DNA of 64,000 bases from Polaribacter filamentus. Lineage in GTDB: Bacteria; Bacteroidota; Bacteroidia; Flavobacteriales; Flavobacteriaceae. Position numbers and translations under genes: made by a program. The notes under the pieces were generated by a model. That model was not told the DNA's origin and did no database searches. It saw only the letters and a program-made list of their open reading frames with translations. Below, piece after piece: positions 8,993 to 17,670 of the stretch; positions within the stretch are counted from its first letter, which is position 1, and each line of letters starts with the position of its first letter. The stretch is from NCBI RefSeq assembly GCF_002943715.1, contig NZ_MQUA01000013.1:1915001-1979000 (forward strand). Reading direction: 5' to 3'.

Positions 8993-9301
8993 TTAAATAA
9001 CTTCTTTTACTAAATCGATTAAAACATCAAACTTGTTAGTTTGTGTTTGGTTTACTAATTTACCATCTACAAAAGTTGCAAAAGTTGGTAAATTACTAAC
9101 ATCTGCAAATTTTCTGCTTTCTGGAAACTTCTCTGCATCCGCAATAACAAATGCAACTTGTTCATTTTCTGAAGCCAATTTTTTAAATTTTGGCTTCATA
9201 ATTCTGCAGTTTCCACACCAAGTAGCAGAATATTGTACTACTACTTTTTTGTTATCAGAAATTATTTGTGCTAAATTATCTTCACTTAATTCTTGAACCA
9301 T
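8993..9301 (-). CDS. Thioredoxin family protein
   Basis: A 102-aa single-domain thioredoxin fold with active site W-C-G-N-C (about residues 29-33, in YSATWCGNCRIMKPKF) and the cis-Pro loop NLPTFATF. The dipeptide between the cysteines is GN rather than the usual GP, which normally shifts the redox potential. It is cytoplasmic, with no signal. It follows the peroxiredoxin gene by 9 bp, so it is probably the reductant for that enzyme, with TrxB (24089-25036) regenerating it. Confidence 0.85.
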   Translation of the reverse strand: MVQELSEDNLAQIISDNKKVVVQYSATWCGNCRIMKPKFKKLASENEQVAFVIADAEKFPESRKFADVSNLPTFATFVDGKLVNQTQTNKFDVLIDLVKEVI

Positions 9302-9310
9302 ACTTACTAA

Positions 9311-9958
9311 TTAGTTTAAATGAGCAGCTAAATATTCAGCTGTTCCTTTGGCATTTGGCGCCATTGCTATTTTTCCTTCTTCCCAATTTGCAGGACAAAC
9401 TTCTCCATGAGATTGTACATGTGCATACGCATCAATTAAACGCAAAAATTCATTTACATTTCTACCAACTGGCATATGATTAATTCCTTCGTGAAAAACA
9501 GTTCCTTCTTCATCAATTAAATACGTTGCTCTGTAAGTTACATTATCTCCTTCAACTTGAACAGTTCCTGTTTCTTCGTTAAAAATTTCATTTGTAATAT
9601 CCAAAATACCTAAAACTGAAGATAAGTTTCTGTTGCTATCTGCTAAAATAGGATATGTTACACCTTCAATTCCACCATTTTCCTTAGCGGTGCTTAACCA
9701 TGCAAAATGTACTTCTGCAGTATCACAAGAAGCACCAATTACAACTGTATTTCTTTTTTCAAAAGCTCCTAATGCTGCTTGAAAAGCATGTAATTCTGTA
9801 GGACAAACAAATGTAAAATCTTTAGGGTACCAGAATAATAACACTTTCTTTTTGTTATTAACTGCTTCTTCCAATACATTTAACTTAAATGTATCGCCCA
9901 TTTCATTCATTGCATTTACATTTAAATCTGGAAATTTTTTACCAACTACTGTTGCCAT
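9311..9958 (-). CDS. Typical 2-Cys peroxiredoxin (AhpC/TSA family)
   Basis: A 215-aa peroxiredoxin reducing H2O2, organic peroxides or peroxynitrite. The peroxidatic Cys is in DFTFVCPTELHAF (about residue 52) and the resolving Cys in GEVCPANW (about 170), so it is a typical 2-Cys enzyme. Thioredoxin and a small partner gene follow on the same strand. A TATCTTTG box lies 45 bp upstream of the ATG. It is divergent from katG, and the 291-bp gap holds both promoters, forming an oxidative-stress module with catalase-peroxidase. Confidence 0.92.
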   Translation of the reverse strand: MATVVGKKFPDLNVNAMNEMGDTFKLNVLEEAVNNKKKVLLFWYPKDFTFVCPTELHAFQAALGAFEKRNTVVIGASCDTAEVHFAWLSTAKENGGIEGVTYPILADSNRNLSSVLGILDITNEIFNEETGTVQVEGDNVTYRATYLIDEEGTVFHEGINHMPVGRNVNEFLRLIDAYAHVQSHGEVCPANWEEGKIAMAPNAKGTAEYLAAHLN

Positions 9959-10002
9959 TTTATATAAATTTTATAATTATTAATATTCTCTTTTTACTGA
10001 TG

Positions 10003-10010
10003 CAAAGATA
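10003..10010 (-). promoter_or_regulatory. -7 promoter box TATCTTTG for peroxiredoxin operon
   Basis: Plus-strand CAAAGATA reads TATCTTTG on the minus strand, an exact TAnnTTTG match, with a 44-nt gap to the peroxiredoxin ATG at 9958. Confidence 0.6.
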
Positions 10011-10215
10011 AAACGAAACCAAAAAAAACTAAAAATGTTTATGATAACTTTTTATATTATTATCAAGTTTACTTATAGTTTACCTCCATAAAATTTGATC
10101 CATACTATTTTAAATAAATACTTTAAAAATTACGTAACTTTAGAAAATAACTAGCAATAAGATTTAACTATTCTAAAATAAAAACTATAGATAAAAATTA
10201 TTGAACTAATTAATG

Positions 10216-10223
10216 TAGATTTG
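10216..10223 (+). promoter_or_regulatory. -7 promoter box TAGATTTG for katG
   Basis: TAGATTTG matches TAnnTTTG and ends 26 nt before the katG ATG. The rest of the 291-bp divergent gap (9959-10249) is AT-rich and shows no gene and no obvious OxyR-type palindrome. Confidence 0.55.
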
Positions 10224-10249
10224 TAATCAGAAATTAAAATCAATTAATC

Positions 10250-12436
10250 ATGGAAAACAACAGCGATATCAATAAATGCCCATTTATGGGTGGTACTCAA
10301 AAACAAACAGCCGGTAACGGAACTTCTGTACGAGATTTTTGGCCTAATGAATTAAAATTAAATATTCTACGTCAAAACGGAGAAGCGTCGAACCCTATGA
10401 CCAAAGATTTTGATTATGCTGCTGCTTTTAATAGCATAGATTTTGCAGAATTAAAAAAAGATGTAAACCATTTTATGACTGATTCACAAGATTGGTGGCC
10501 AGCAGATTATGGTAATTATGGTCCTTTTATGGTCCGTATGGCATGGCATAGTGCTGGTACTTACAGAGTTGGAGATGGGCGTGGTGGAGCGCGTTCTGGT
10601 TCACAACGTTTTGCGCCAATAAATAGTTGGCCAGATAATGGTAATTTAGATAAAGCTCGTTTATTGCTTTGGCCAATTAAAAAGAAATACGGCGCTAAAT
10701 TATCTTGGGCAGATTTAATGATACTTGCTGGTACTTGTGCCATGGAATCTATGGGATTTAAAACCTTTGGTTTTGCAGGGGGACGAGAAGATGTTTGGGA
10801 GCCAGAACAAGATATATATTGGGGTTCTGAAACCGTTATGGGAGAGAATGAAGAACGTTATAAAGAGGGTGAGTTAGAAGATCCGCTAGGCGCTGTAATG
10901 ATGGGTTGGATTTATGTAAATCCTGAAGGACCTAACGGAAATCCAGATCCAATGGGATCTGCAAAAAATATCAGAGAAACCTTTGGTAGAATGGCAATGA
11001 ATGATGAAGAAACAGTAGCTCTTACTGCTGGCGGACATACATTTGGTAAAGCGCATGGTGCGGCAGATCCTAATAAGTATGTTGGACCTTCACCACATGG
11101 AGCTCCTATAGAAGAAATGAGCACTGGATGGAAAAACGCTTATAAATCCGGTGTTTTAGATGATGCAATTACAAGTGGAATAGAAGGCGCTTGGACACCT
11201 AACCCTATAACTTGGGATCATGATTATTTTGATGTTTTATTAAATTATGATTGGGAATTAACTAAAAGTCCAGCTGGCGCACATCAATGGAAACCAACAG
11301 CAGCTTCCAATGCTAAAAAAGCACCAAAAGCTGGTGATGCAAATGGTACACAAGGTTTAATGATGACTACTGCGGATATCGCTTTAAAAGTAGATCCTGA
11401 ATACTTAAAAATTTCTAAACACTTTCATAATGACCACAAAGCTTTTGAAGATGCTTTTGCAAGAGCATGGTATAAATTAACCCACAGAGATATGGGACCA
11501 ATTTCTCGTTATTTAGGTCCGGAAGTTCCGAAAGAAGAATTGCTATGGCAAGATCCAATTCCTGAAGGAACAGCGCTTTCTGAGCAAGAAGTTTCAATTT
11601 TAAAAGAAGCTATTTCAAATTCAGAATTATCTATTTCTCAATTAGTAACTACTGCTTGGGCTTCTGCTTCCACATTTAGAGGATCTGACATGAGAGGTGG
11701 CGCAAATGGAGGAAGAATTCGTTTAGAACCACATAAGAGTTGGGCTGTAAATAATCCGTACGAATTAAACAAAGTAATCACAGTCTTTGAAGGAATTCAG
11801 AAAGATTTTAATGGCAACGTTTCTATGGCAGATTTAATTGTTTTAGGCGGATCTGTTGGCGTTGAAAAAGCTGTAAAAAATGCAGGTTATTCTAATTCTG
11901 TTCCGTTTACTTCGGGACGAGGAGATGCTTCTCAAGAACAAACTGACCTAGTTTCTTTTTGTTATTTAGAACCGAAAGCCGATGGATTTAGAAATTTTAT
12001 CAAAAAAGATTTAAAATTAGCTGCAGAAGAATTATTAATTGATAAAGCACAATTATTAACACTTTCTATTCCTGAAATGACTGTTTTAGTTGGTGGATTA
12101 AGAGTTCTGGGAGCAAATTATGACGCTTCTAAATACGGTGTTTTTACAGAAAATATTGGCACGCTATCGAATGATTTCTTTACAAATATTTTAGATTTTA
12201 GTCTTACATGGAAAGCAACTTCTACAGATGATGCTTTATTTGAAGGAGCTGATAGAAAAACTGGTGAAATTAAATTTAGAGGAACAAGAGCCGATTTAAT
12301 TTTTGGATCAAACACCGAATTAAGAGCTATTGCCGAATTTTATGCAGCAGATGATGCAAAAGAACGTTTTGTAAACGATTTTGTAACTGCTTGGGCAAAA
12401 GTGATGAACCTTGATCGCTTTGATCTTAAAAAATAA
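10250..12436 (+). CDS. katG: Catalase-peroxidase KatG
   Basis: A 728-aa bifunctional haem enzyme (catalase plus peroxidase). The distal haem site is in [20 protein letters not shown], with Arg, Trp and His. The proximal His is in [13 protein letters not shown]. The second, haem-less copy of the domain fills the C-terminal half ([18 protein letters not shown] and following), as in all KatG proteins. Length is typical (about 720-740). There is no signal peptide, so it is cytoplasmic. It is followed by a strong terminator, so it is monocistronic. In Bacteroidota it normally responds to peroxide. Confidence 0.97.
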   Translation: MENNSDINKCPFMGGTQKQTAGNGTSVRDFWPNELKLNILRQNGEASNPMTKDFDYAAAFNSIDFAELKKDVNHFMTDSQDWWPADYGNYGPFMVRMAWHSAGTYRVGDGRGGARSGSQRFAPINSWPDNGNLDKARLLLWPIKKKYGAKLSWADLMILAGTCAMESMGFKTFGFAGGREDVWEPEQDIYWGSETVMGENEERYKEGELEDPLGAVMMGWIYVNPEGPNGNPDPMGSAKNIRETFGRMAMNDEETVALTAGGHTFGKAHGAADPNKYVGPSPHGAPIEEMSTGWKNAYKSGVLDDAITSGIEGAWTPNPITWDHDYFDVLLNYDWELTKSPAGAHQWKPTAASNAKKAPKAGDANGTQGLMMTTADIALKVDPEYLKISKHFHNDHKAFEDAFARAWYKLTHRDMGPISRYLGPEVPKEELLWQDPIPEGTALSEQEVSILKEAISNSELSISQLVTTAWASASTFRGSDMRGGANGGRIRLEPHKSWAVNNPYELNKVITVFEGIQKDFNGNVSMADLIVLGGSVGVEKAVKNAGYSNSVPFTSGRGDASQEQTDLVSFCYLEPKADGFRNFIKKDLKLAAEELLIDKAQLLTLSIPEMTVLVGGLRVLGANYDASKYGVFTENIGTLSNDFFTNILDFSLTWKATSTDDALFEGADRKTGEIKFRGTRADLIFGSNTELRAIAEFYAADDAKERFVNDFVTAWAKVMNLDRFDLKK

Positions 12437-12455
12437 GTAAAACTATTTTATACAT

Positions 12456-12489
12456 AAAAAGGGAATCAACACATGTTGATTCCCTTTTT
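12456..12489 (+). terminator. Rho-independent terminator of katG
   Basis: A 15-bp stem AAAAAGGGAATCAAC / GTTGATTCCCTTTTT with loop ACAT, followed by T. The 5' A-run makes it usable from the other strand too. A second hairpin (ATTATTTCTTT / AAAGAAATAAT, loop ATCC) follows at 12502-12527. Confidence 0.9.
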
Positions 12490-12600
12490 TAGTTTTCAAT
12501 TATTATTTCTTTATCCAAAGAAATAATTTTGGCTGTTTAGCTTTTACGATTTGTTTTCGTTTCTAGTCTCTTGCTTCTCTTACCTCCTCTTTACTAAAAT

Positions 12601-13764
12601 CTATTTACTAGCAAATAATTTTATATCATTTGCAGACACTTCTTTTTCACCTAAAATTATTAAACGTTCTACAACGTTTCTTAATTCACGAATATTTCCT
12701 GTCCAATCGTATTCTTGTAAAAGATTAATTGCTTCGAATGAAAAGGTTTTTATAGGCGTTCCTTGTTCTTGAGATATTTTAGCGGTGAAAAAATTTACCA
12801 ATAAAGGAATGTCTTCCCTCCTGTCGTTTAACGCAGGAACATTAATTAAAATAACTGCCAATCTGTGATACAAATCTTCTCTAAAACGTCCTTCTTCAAT
12901 TTCTACTTTTAGGTTTTTATTTGTTGCCGCTACTACTCTAACATTTACCTTAATATCTTTATCAGAACCAACTCTAGAAATTCTGCTTTCTTGCAAAGCA
13001 CGTAATACTTTTGCTTGCGCAGAAAGACTCATATCACCAATTTCATCTAAAAAAATAGTTCCAGTATTTGCCGCTTCAAACTTACCCGCTCTGTCTTTAT
13101 TCGCACCTGTAAAAGAACCTTTAACATGTCCAAAAAGTTCGCTTTCTATTAATTCAGATGGAATTGCAGCACAGTTTACTTCAATCATTGGTGCTTTAGA
13201 ACGATCAGATTTTTCATGCAACCAATGCGCAACCAATTCTTTTCCTGTTCCGTTTGGTCCAGTAATTAAAACTCTTGCATCGGTAGCTGCTACCTTTTCT
13301 ATGATGTCTTTAATATGAGAAATAGCATCACTTTCGCCAACCATTTCATAATTCTTACTAACTTTTTTCTTTAAACGCTTATTTTCTACAAGTAGAATTT
13401 TGTTTTCTAAAGCATTTCTAACGGTGTTTAAAAGTCGGTTTAAATCTGGTGGTTTTGAGATGTAATCAAAAGCGCCCAAACGCATTGTATTAACAGCTGT
13501 ATCAAGATCTCCATGACCAGAAATCATTACAATTGGTATTTCAGGTTTTATTTTTTTAGCTTTTTCTAGCACTTCAACACCATCCATTTTGGGCATTTTA
13601 ATATCGCATAAAACCAAATCATAGTCGTTATTTTTAATCATTTCTAAACCTAACAAACCATCTTCTGCTTCTTCTACTTGATAGGCTTCATTTTCTTCAG
13701 AAATTATTTTTTTAAGCACTCTTCGTATCGACGCTTCATCCTCTATAACAAGTATTCTATTCAT
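12601..13764 (-). CDS. Sigma-54-type response regulator (REC + AAA+), no DNA-binding domain
   Basis: A 387-aa protein. Residues 1-120 form a receiver with DEAS at the acidic pocket, phosphoacceptor Asp in LVLCDIKMPKMDG (about 54), and conserved Lys in FDYISKPPD. Residues about 140-365 form an NtrC-like AAA+ domain: Walker A GPNGTGKE, the sigma-54 contact loop as GSFTGA instead of GAFTGA, Walker B IFLDEIGDMS and the R-finger region. The protein ends about 20 residues after GNIRELRNVVERL, so the usual C-terminal Fis-type helix-turn-helix is missing. It would therefore activate sigma-54 from solution or without sequence-specific tethering, as reported for other HTH-less members. The partner kinase is not in the window. 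Confidence 0.88.
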   Translation of the reverse strand: MNRILVIEDEASIRRVLKKIISEENEAYQVEEAEDGLLGLEMIKNNDYDLVLCDIKMPKMDGVEVLEKAKKIKPEIPIVMISGHGDLDTAVNTMRLGAFDYISKPPDLNRLLNTVRNALENKILLVENKRLKKKVSKNYEMVGESDAISHIKDIIEKVAATDARVLITGPNGTGKELVAHWLHEKSDRSKAPMIEVNCAAIPSELIESELFGHVKGSFTGANKDRAGKFEAANTGTIFLDEIGDMSLSAQAKVLRALQESRISRVGSDKDIKVNVRVVAATNKNLKVEIEEGRFREDLYHRLAVILINVPALNDRREDIPLLVNFFTAKISQEQGTPIKTFSFEAINLLQEYDWTGNIRELRNVVERLIILGEKEVSANDIKLFASK

Positions 13765-13888
13765 GTTTTTAGTTTCAAAGTTTTAAAGTTTTCGATTTTT
13801 AAAGTTTTCCGTTGAAAAAAAACAACAAATAACTCTAGTATTAGTTCATTAAAACCATTAATATCTATTTTTCTTAAATCAATTCTTA

Positions 13889-14752
13889 TCATTTCGCTTT
13901 GAAAACATGCACATCTCTCTGCGGAAAAGGAATTACTATATTATTTTGTTTAAATGCTTTATCAATTTCAAAACGAATATTACTTTGTGTAAATCGAACA
14001 TCAAAACTATCAATTAAAGTAAATGCTACTCTAAAATTTAGTGAACTATCTGCAAAATCTGTAAACAAAACCATTGGTGCAGGGCTTTTTAAAACGGTAG
14101 GCTGTGCTTTTGCAATATCCAATAAAATACTTTTTACCAGCTCAACATCAGAACCATACGCAACACCAACATCTACAAACTCTCTTGTTTCCGTTCCGTT
14201 TTCTGTCCAGTTAAATAAAATATTTGTTAAATACAAATGATTCGGAATTACCAAAACTTTGTTATCTACCGTTACTGCTCTGGTTGTCCTTAGACGAATA
14301 TCTAAAACCCGGCCAACTTTTCCTTCTAGTTCAATAATATCTCCAACATGCACAGATTGATCAACCAAAATAAAGATTCCAGAAATAATATCTTGAAAAA
14401 GTGTCTGCAATGCTAAACCAACACCAATTAAAAGAGCGGCTGATGCGGCAAAAACAGCAGTAACATTTACACCAGAGGTATGCATACCAACTAAAAAAAT
14501 GACTAAATATACAAACCATTTTAAGTAACTAAAAACACCTACAAATTTAAGTTGATCATTTTTAGGCATGTTTCTAGTGCTAACTTTTCTCACTAGTTTT
14601 AATAAAAACGTTGAAAGCATTAAAGCAACAATAATAAATATTAGACCTTTTACAGAAATGCTTATTTTTTCGCTAAAAGTAAAGGAATAATCTAAAATTG
14701 ATATTGCTTCATCAACAATATTATTTGCAACTTTCTCTATTTGATCCTGCAT
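13889..14752 (-). CDS. Small-conductance mechanosensitive channel (MscS family)
   Basis: A 287-aa inner-membrane channel. There are about three transmembrane helices: near residues 28-50, 68-88 and the pore-lining TM3 around ALLIGVGLALQTLFQDIISGIF. This is followed by the MscS beta domain (VGDIIELEGKVGRVLDIRLRTT) and a cytoplasmic alpha-beta domain. Size and topology match E. coli MscS (286 aa). It begins at the base after the stop of the ABC permease gene, so it is likely the third gene of the natAB-like operon, giving release of osmolytes on hypo-osmotic shock. Confidence 0.9.
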   Translation of the reverse strand: MQDQIEKVANNIVDEAISILDYSFTFSEKISISVKGLIFIIVALMLSTFLLKLVRKVSTRNMPKNDQLKFVGVFSYLKWFVYLVIFLVGMHTSGVNVTAVFAASAALLIGVGLALQTLFQDIISGIFILVDQSVHVGDIIELEGKVGRVLDIRLRTTRAVTVDNKVLVIPNHLYLTNILFNWTENGTETREFVDVGVAYGSDVELVKSILLDIAKAQPTVLKSPAPMVLFTDFADSSLNFRVAFTLIDSFDVRFTQSNIRFEIDKAFKQNNIVIPFPQRDVHVFKAK

Positions 14753-16078
14753 TTATCCGTTATATTTTATCCATTTATATAAATCTTTATAGGTTGGCTT
14801 TTTACCATACATTAAAATACCAACGCGATAAATTTTAGCGGCTAACCAGACCATAAAAACAAATGTTATTAATAATAAAGTCATTGAAATTGCTAGTTCG
14901 TACCAAGAAACACCAAAAGGAACTCTCATTAACATTACAATAGGACTCGTAAACGGAATGTATGAAAACAGCACCGCTATTGCTCCATGAGGGTCATTCA
15001 TAACCGTTACAAAACCTACATAAACGCCTAAAACTAAAGGCGCCATAATTGGCAACATAAACTGTTGTGTATCTGTTTCATTATCTACCGCGGCACCAAC
15101 GGCTGCAAACAGCGAACTGTACAACATAAAACCACCTAGAAAATAAAAAATAAATAACACAAACATTTTTAAAATTGGTAATCTTAAAATTTCTTGAATT
15201 ATCAATTGCATTTTATCCACTCCTACTGCTTGTTTTGCAGCTTCTAATTGTTCTGCTGGCAAATTTGCTGTTTGCATTTCTATCATATTAACCCCAAAAA
15301 TAGCCGACGCAATTGTTGATATTATAAATATTAGAATTCCCCAAATTAAGAATTGTAATAATCCTGCGGATGCATTACCAATAATTTTACCCAGCATTAA
15401 TTGAAAGGGTTTTACGGATGACACAATAATTTCTACAATTCTACTTGTTTTTTCTTCAATAACACTTCTCATTACTGATGTGCCATAAATAATTACAAAC
15501 ATCATTAATAAATAACCAGCAATTAAGCCTACTCCAATTTTTAAACCATTTATTAATTTGGATGATTCTTCGCCCGAAAAATTATACATCTTAATGTTTG
15601 ATGGGATTTTTGACGCATTAATTTGTGCAAGATCAATTCCGAAATCATTTAATTTTTCATTTCTGATTTTCGTTTCAATTTTAGTTTCTAGAGAATTTAT
15701 GACAGACATTCCTGGAGAATCTTTCGAATAAAATTCGATTGATTTTGCTAAAACCTCTAAACTGTCTTGTTTAGGAATAATAAGTGCTCCATAATAATCG
15801 CCTAATTCTACTTTTTTCTTTGTTTCTTCAATTCCAAATGAAGTATAATCTTGATAATGAATTGATTCAGAATCTACAAAATCGTCTTTTGAAAACAATC
15901 CCGAATTATCTACATAAACGATTTCTTTAACTTTTTCGTCATTTTTTTTCATCAGAAAAAATACCAAAGCTCCCATAGCTACTAATAACAACGGACTTAA
16001 AAAAGTCATCATTATAAACGATTTATTACGAACTTTAGCAATAAACTCTCTGTGTATAATTAATTTTAACTTGCTCAT
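14753..16078 (-). CDS. ABC-2 type transporter permease (NatB-like)
   Basis: A 441-aa permease. One N-terminal transmembrane helix (SFIMMTFLSPLLLVAMGALVFFL) is followed by a large extracytoplasmic domain (residues about 45-185), then five to six helices, including PIMAPLVLGVYVGFV and TLLLITFVFMVWLAAKIY. This layout is typical of the NatB/YhaP family of ABC-2 exporters (sodium or drug export). It starts 2 bp after the ATPase gene, and the two form one exporter. The transported compound is unknown. Confidence 0.85.
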   Translation of the reverse strand: MSKLKLIIHREFIAKVRNKSFIMMTFLSPLLLVAMGALVFFLMKKNDEKVKEIVYVDNSGLFSKDDFVDSESIHYQDYTSFGIEETKKKVELGDYYGALIIPKQDSLEVLAKSIEFYSKDSPGMSVINSLETKIETKIRNEKLNDFGIDLAQINASKIPSNIKMYNFSGEESSKLINGLKIGVGLIAGYLLMMFVIIYGTSVMRSVIEEKTSRIVEIIVSSVKPFQLMLGKIIGNASAGLLQFLIWGILIFIISTIASAIFGVNMIEMQTANLPAEQLEAAKQAVGVDKMQLIIQEILRLPILKMFVLFIFYFLGGFMLYSSLFAAVGAAVDNETDTQQFMLPIMAPLVLGVYVGFVTVMNDPHGAIAVLFSYIPFTSPIVMLMRVPFGVSWYELAISMTLLLITFVFMVWLAAKIYRVGILMYGKKPTYKDLYKWIKYNG

Positions 16079-16080
16079 TT

Positions 16081-17010
16081 TTAGTTGTTTTTATTTACTG
16101 CTTGAATAAAAATATCATTAGCACTTGGTATCAATTCAACAAAATGTTGCACTTGACCCCTGCTTGTTAAAAATGATAACAACTCATTTGCAGAGTTATT
16201 TTGGTTTAACTTCACATTTAAGGTTAGTTCATTTCCTAACAATTTAAAATCCGCCGGAAAAACCTCGAAATTTTCTTTCAATTTTGCTTCCACTTCTTTT
16301 GGATGATCAGTATGCAAACCAACTTGAAAAGTGTTCGTTCTAAACTGACGCTTAATATCGGATAACTTTCCGTCTAAAATTTTATTTGATTTATTGATCA
16401 ACGCAATTTCATCACACATTTCTTCAACAGATTCCATTCTATGCGTAGAGAAAATAATAGTTGCACCTTCATCACGCAGTTGTAAAATTTCTTTAGCAAT
16501 TAACTGTGCATTTATAGGATCAAATCCAGAGAAAGGTTCATCAAAAATTAATAATTTAGGATTGTGCATCACTGTAACGATAAATTGCACTTTTTGTGCC
16601 ATTCCTTTAGAAAGTTCCTCAATTTTCTTTCCCCACCAAGCAGAAATATCAAACTTATCAAACCAATAATGTAAGCGTTTTTTTGCTTCAGACTTACTTA
16701 AACCTTTTAATTGTGCTAAATATAAAGCCTGTTCACCAACTTTCATTGATTTATACAAACCACGTTCTTCTGGTAAATAACCAATATATGCGGTGTGTTT
16801 GGGAGACAAAGGCTCACCATCTAAAATAATAGAGCCAGAATCTGGCATTGTAATTTGGTTAATAATTCTAATTAATGATGTTTTTCCTGCGCCATTAGGA
16901 CCTAATAACCCGTAAACACTTCCTTTAGGAATATGGATAGAAACATCATTCAATGCTCGAAAATCTCCATAATTTTTTACAACATTGTTTATTTCTAGTA
17001 AATTTTTCAT
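16081..17010 (-). CDS. ABC transporter ATP-binding protein (NatA-like)
   Basis: A 309-aa ATPase starting at the ATG at 17010; a TTG two codons upstream is ignored. Walker A is GLLGPNGAGKTSL, the signature LSKGMAQKVQF, Walker B LLIFDEPFSGFD, and the H-loop FSTHRME. A C-terminal extension of about 90 residues after the ATPase core is common in NatA-like proteins. It pairs with the permease downstream. A TAAATTTG box lies upstream on its strand. The promoter region is shared with the divergent marR gene, so MarR could also affect this operon. Confidence 0.9.
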   Translation of the reverse strand: MKNLLEINNVVKNYGDFRALNDVSIHIPKGSVYGLLGPNGAGKTSLIRIINQITMPDSGSIILDGEPLSPKHTAYIGYLPEERGLYKSMKVGEQALYLAQLKGLSKSEAKKRLHYWFDKFDISAWWGKKIEELSKGMAQKVQFIVTVMHNPKLLIFDEPFSGFDPINAQLIAKEILQLRDEGATIIFSTHRMESVEEMCDEIALINKSNKILDGKLSDIKRQFRTNTFQVGLHTDHPKEVEAKLKENFEVFPADFKLLGNELTLNVKLNQNNSANELLSFLTSRGQVQHFVELIPSANDIFIQAVNKNN

Positions 17011-17047
17011 TGACAATTTTTGATTATTTATAAAAATTCAATTTCAA

Positions 17048-17055
17048 CAAATTTA
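17048..17055 (-). promoter_or_regulatory. -7 promoter box TAAATTTG for natA-natB-mscS operon
   Basis: Plus-strand CAAATTTA reads TAAATTTG on the minus strand, with a 37-nt gap to the ATG at 17010. Confidence 0.5.
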
Positions 17056-17124
17056 GGTATTTTATAAATACTAGTGTGCATAAGTTCTAAATGGTTACTT
17101 TTTTAAAAAAATGTTAAAATTTAC

Positions 17125-17136
17125 TATGCATGCATA
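17125..17136. promoter_or_regulatory. Palindromic operator 1, TATGCATGCATA
   Basis: A perfect 12-bp palindrome upstream of marR. It is embedded in AAATTTACTATGCnnGCATAA, a word repeated 29 bp downstream. Probably a MarR dimer site (inference). Confidence 0.7.
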
Positions 17137-17153
17137 ACTTTTTTTAAATTTAC

Positions 17154-17165
17154 TATGCGCGCATA
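17154..17165. promoter_or_regulatory. Palindromic operator 2, TATGCGCGCATA
   Basis: A perfect 12-bp palindrome differing from operator 1 only in the two central base pairs. It lies 11 nt upstream of the marR -7 box, where bound protein would block RNA polymerase. Confidence 0.7.
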
Positions 17166-17176
17166 ATAAATTTTTA

Positions 17177-17184
17177 TATCTTTG
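17177..17184 (+). promoter_or_regulatory. -7 promoter box TATCTTTG of marR/beta-oxidation operon
   Basis: Exact TAnnTTTG match. Only four bases separate it from the ATG at 17189, which would make the transcript leaderless or nearly so. Confidence 0.55.
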
Positions 17185-17188
17185 GGAA

Positions 17189-17644
17189 ATGGATAAAGAT
17201 AAGTCTATAGATCATCAACTAAGAGCAACTTGGCAAGCAGTTGCAAAAATGTATAATGAACAGGCCGCAAACTATGGTAGTACTATGGCAATGGCATTTG
17301 TATTATTAACAATTGATAAAGTAAACGGAACACCTTCTACAGCTTTAGGGCCTTTAATGGGAATGGAACCTACAAGTCTTTCAAGAATTTTAAAATCGAT
17401 GGAAGATAAAGGAGCAATTTCTAGAGAAAAAAACCCTGATGATGGTAGAAGTGTACTCATTAAATTAACAGATTATGGGTTCGAAATGCGTAAGTTTTCT
17501 AAAAACCATGTGTACCAATTTAATAATGTTGTAAGAGAATACATTACAGAAAAAGAATTAGATAGCTTTTTTAAAGTAATCTCTACCATAAACAAGTTAA
17601 TTGCAGATAAAGAGATTTACGAAGCTGTTAACCAAGATAAATAA
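17189..17644 (+). CDS. MarR family transcriptional regulator
   Basis: A 151-aa winged-helix regulator. The helix-turn-helix region is LGPLMGMEPTSLSRILKSMEDKGAISR, followed by the wing ekNPDDGRSVLIKLT with the typical DxR. The start is supported by the N-terminal helix SIDHQLRATWQAVAKMYNEQA, which is the usual beginning of this Bacteroidota subfamily. Two palindromes sit just upstream and probably give autorepression. The next three genes encode a complete beta-oxidation set (26-bp gap), so an acyl-CoA or fatty-acid ligand is likely. This is inference from context. Confidence 0.88.
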   Translation: MDKDKSIDHQLRATWQAVAKMYNEQAANYGSTMAMAFVLLTIDKVNGTPSTALGPLMGMEPTSLSRILKSMEDKGAISREKNPDDGRSVLIKLTDYGFEMRKFSKNHVYQFNNVVREYITEKELDSFFKVISTINKLIADKEIYEAVNQDK

Positions 17645-17670
17645 GAAGTAGTATAACAAACAATAAACAA

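Noticed and set aside
10250..12436. Several open antisense frames inside katG (and similar ones in other long genes)
   Set aside because: They overlap a clearly conserved gene, have no promoter or family features and arise from codon bias.
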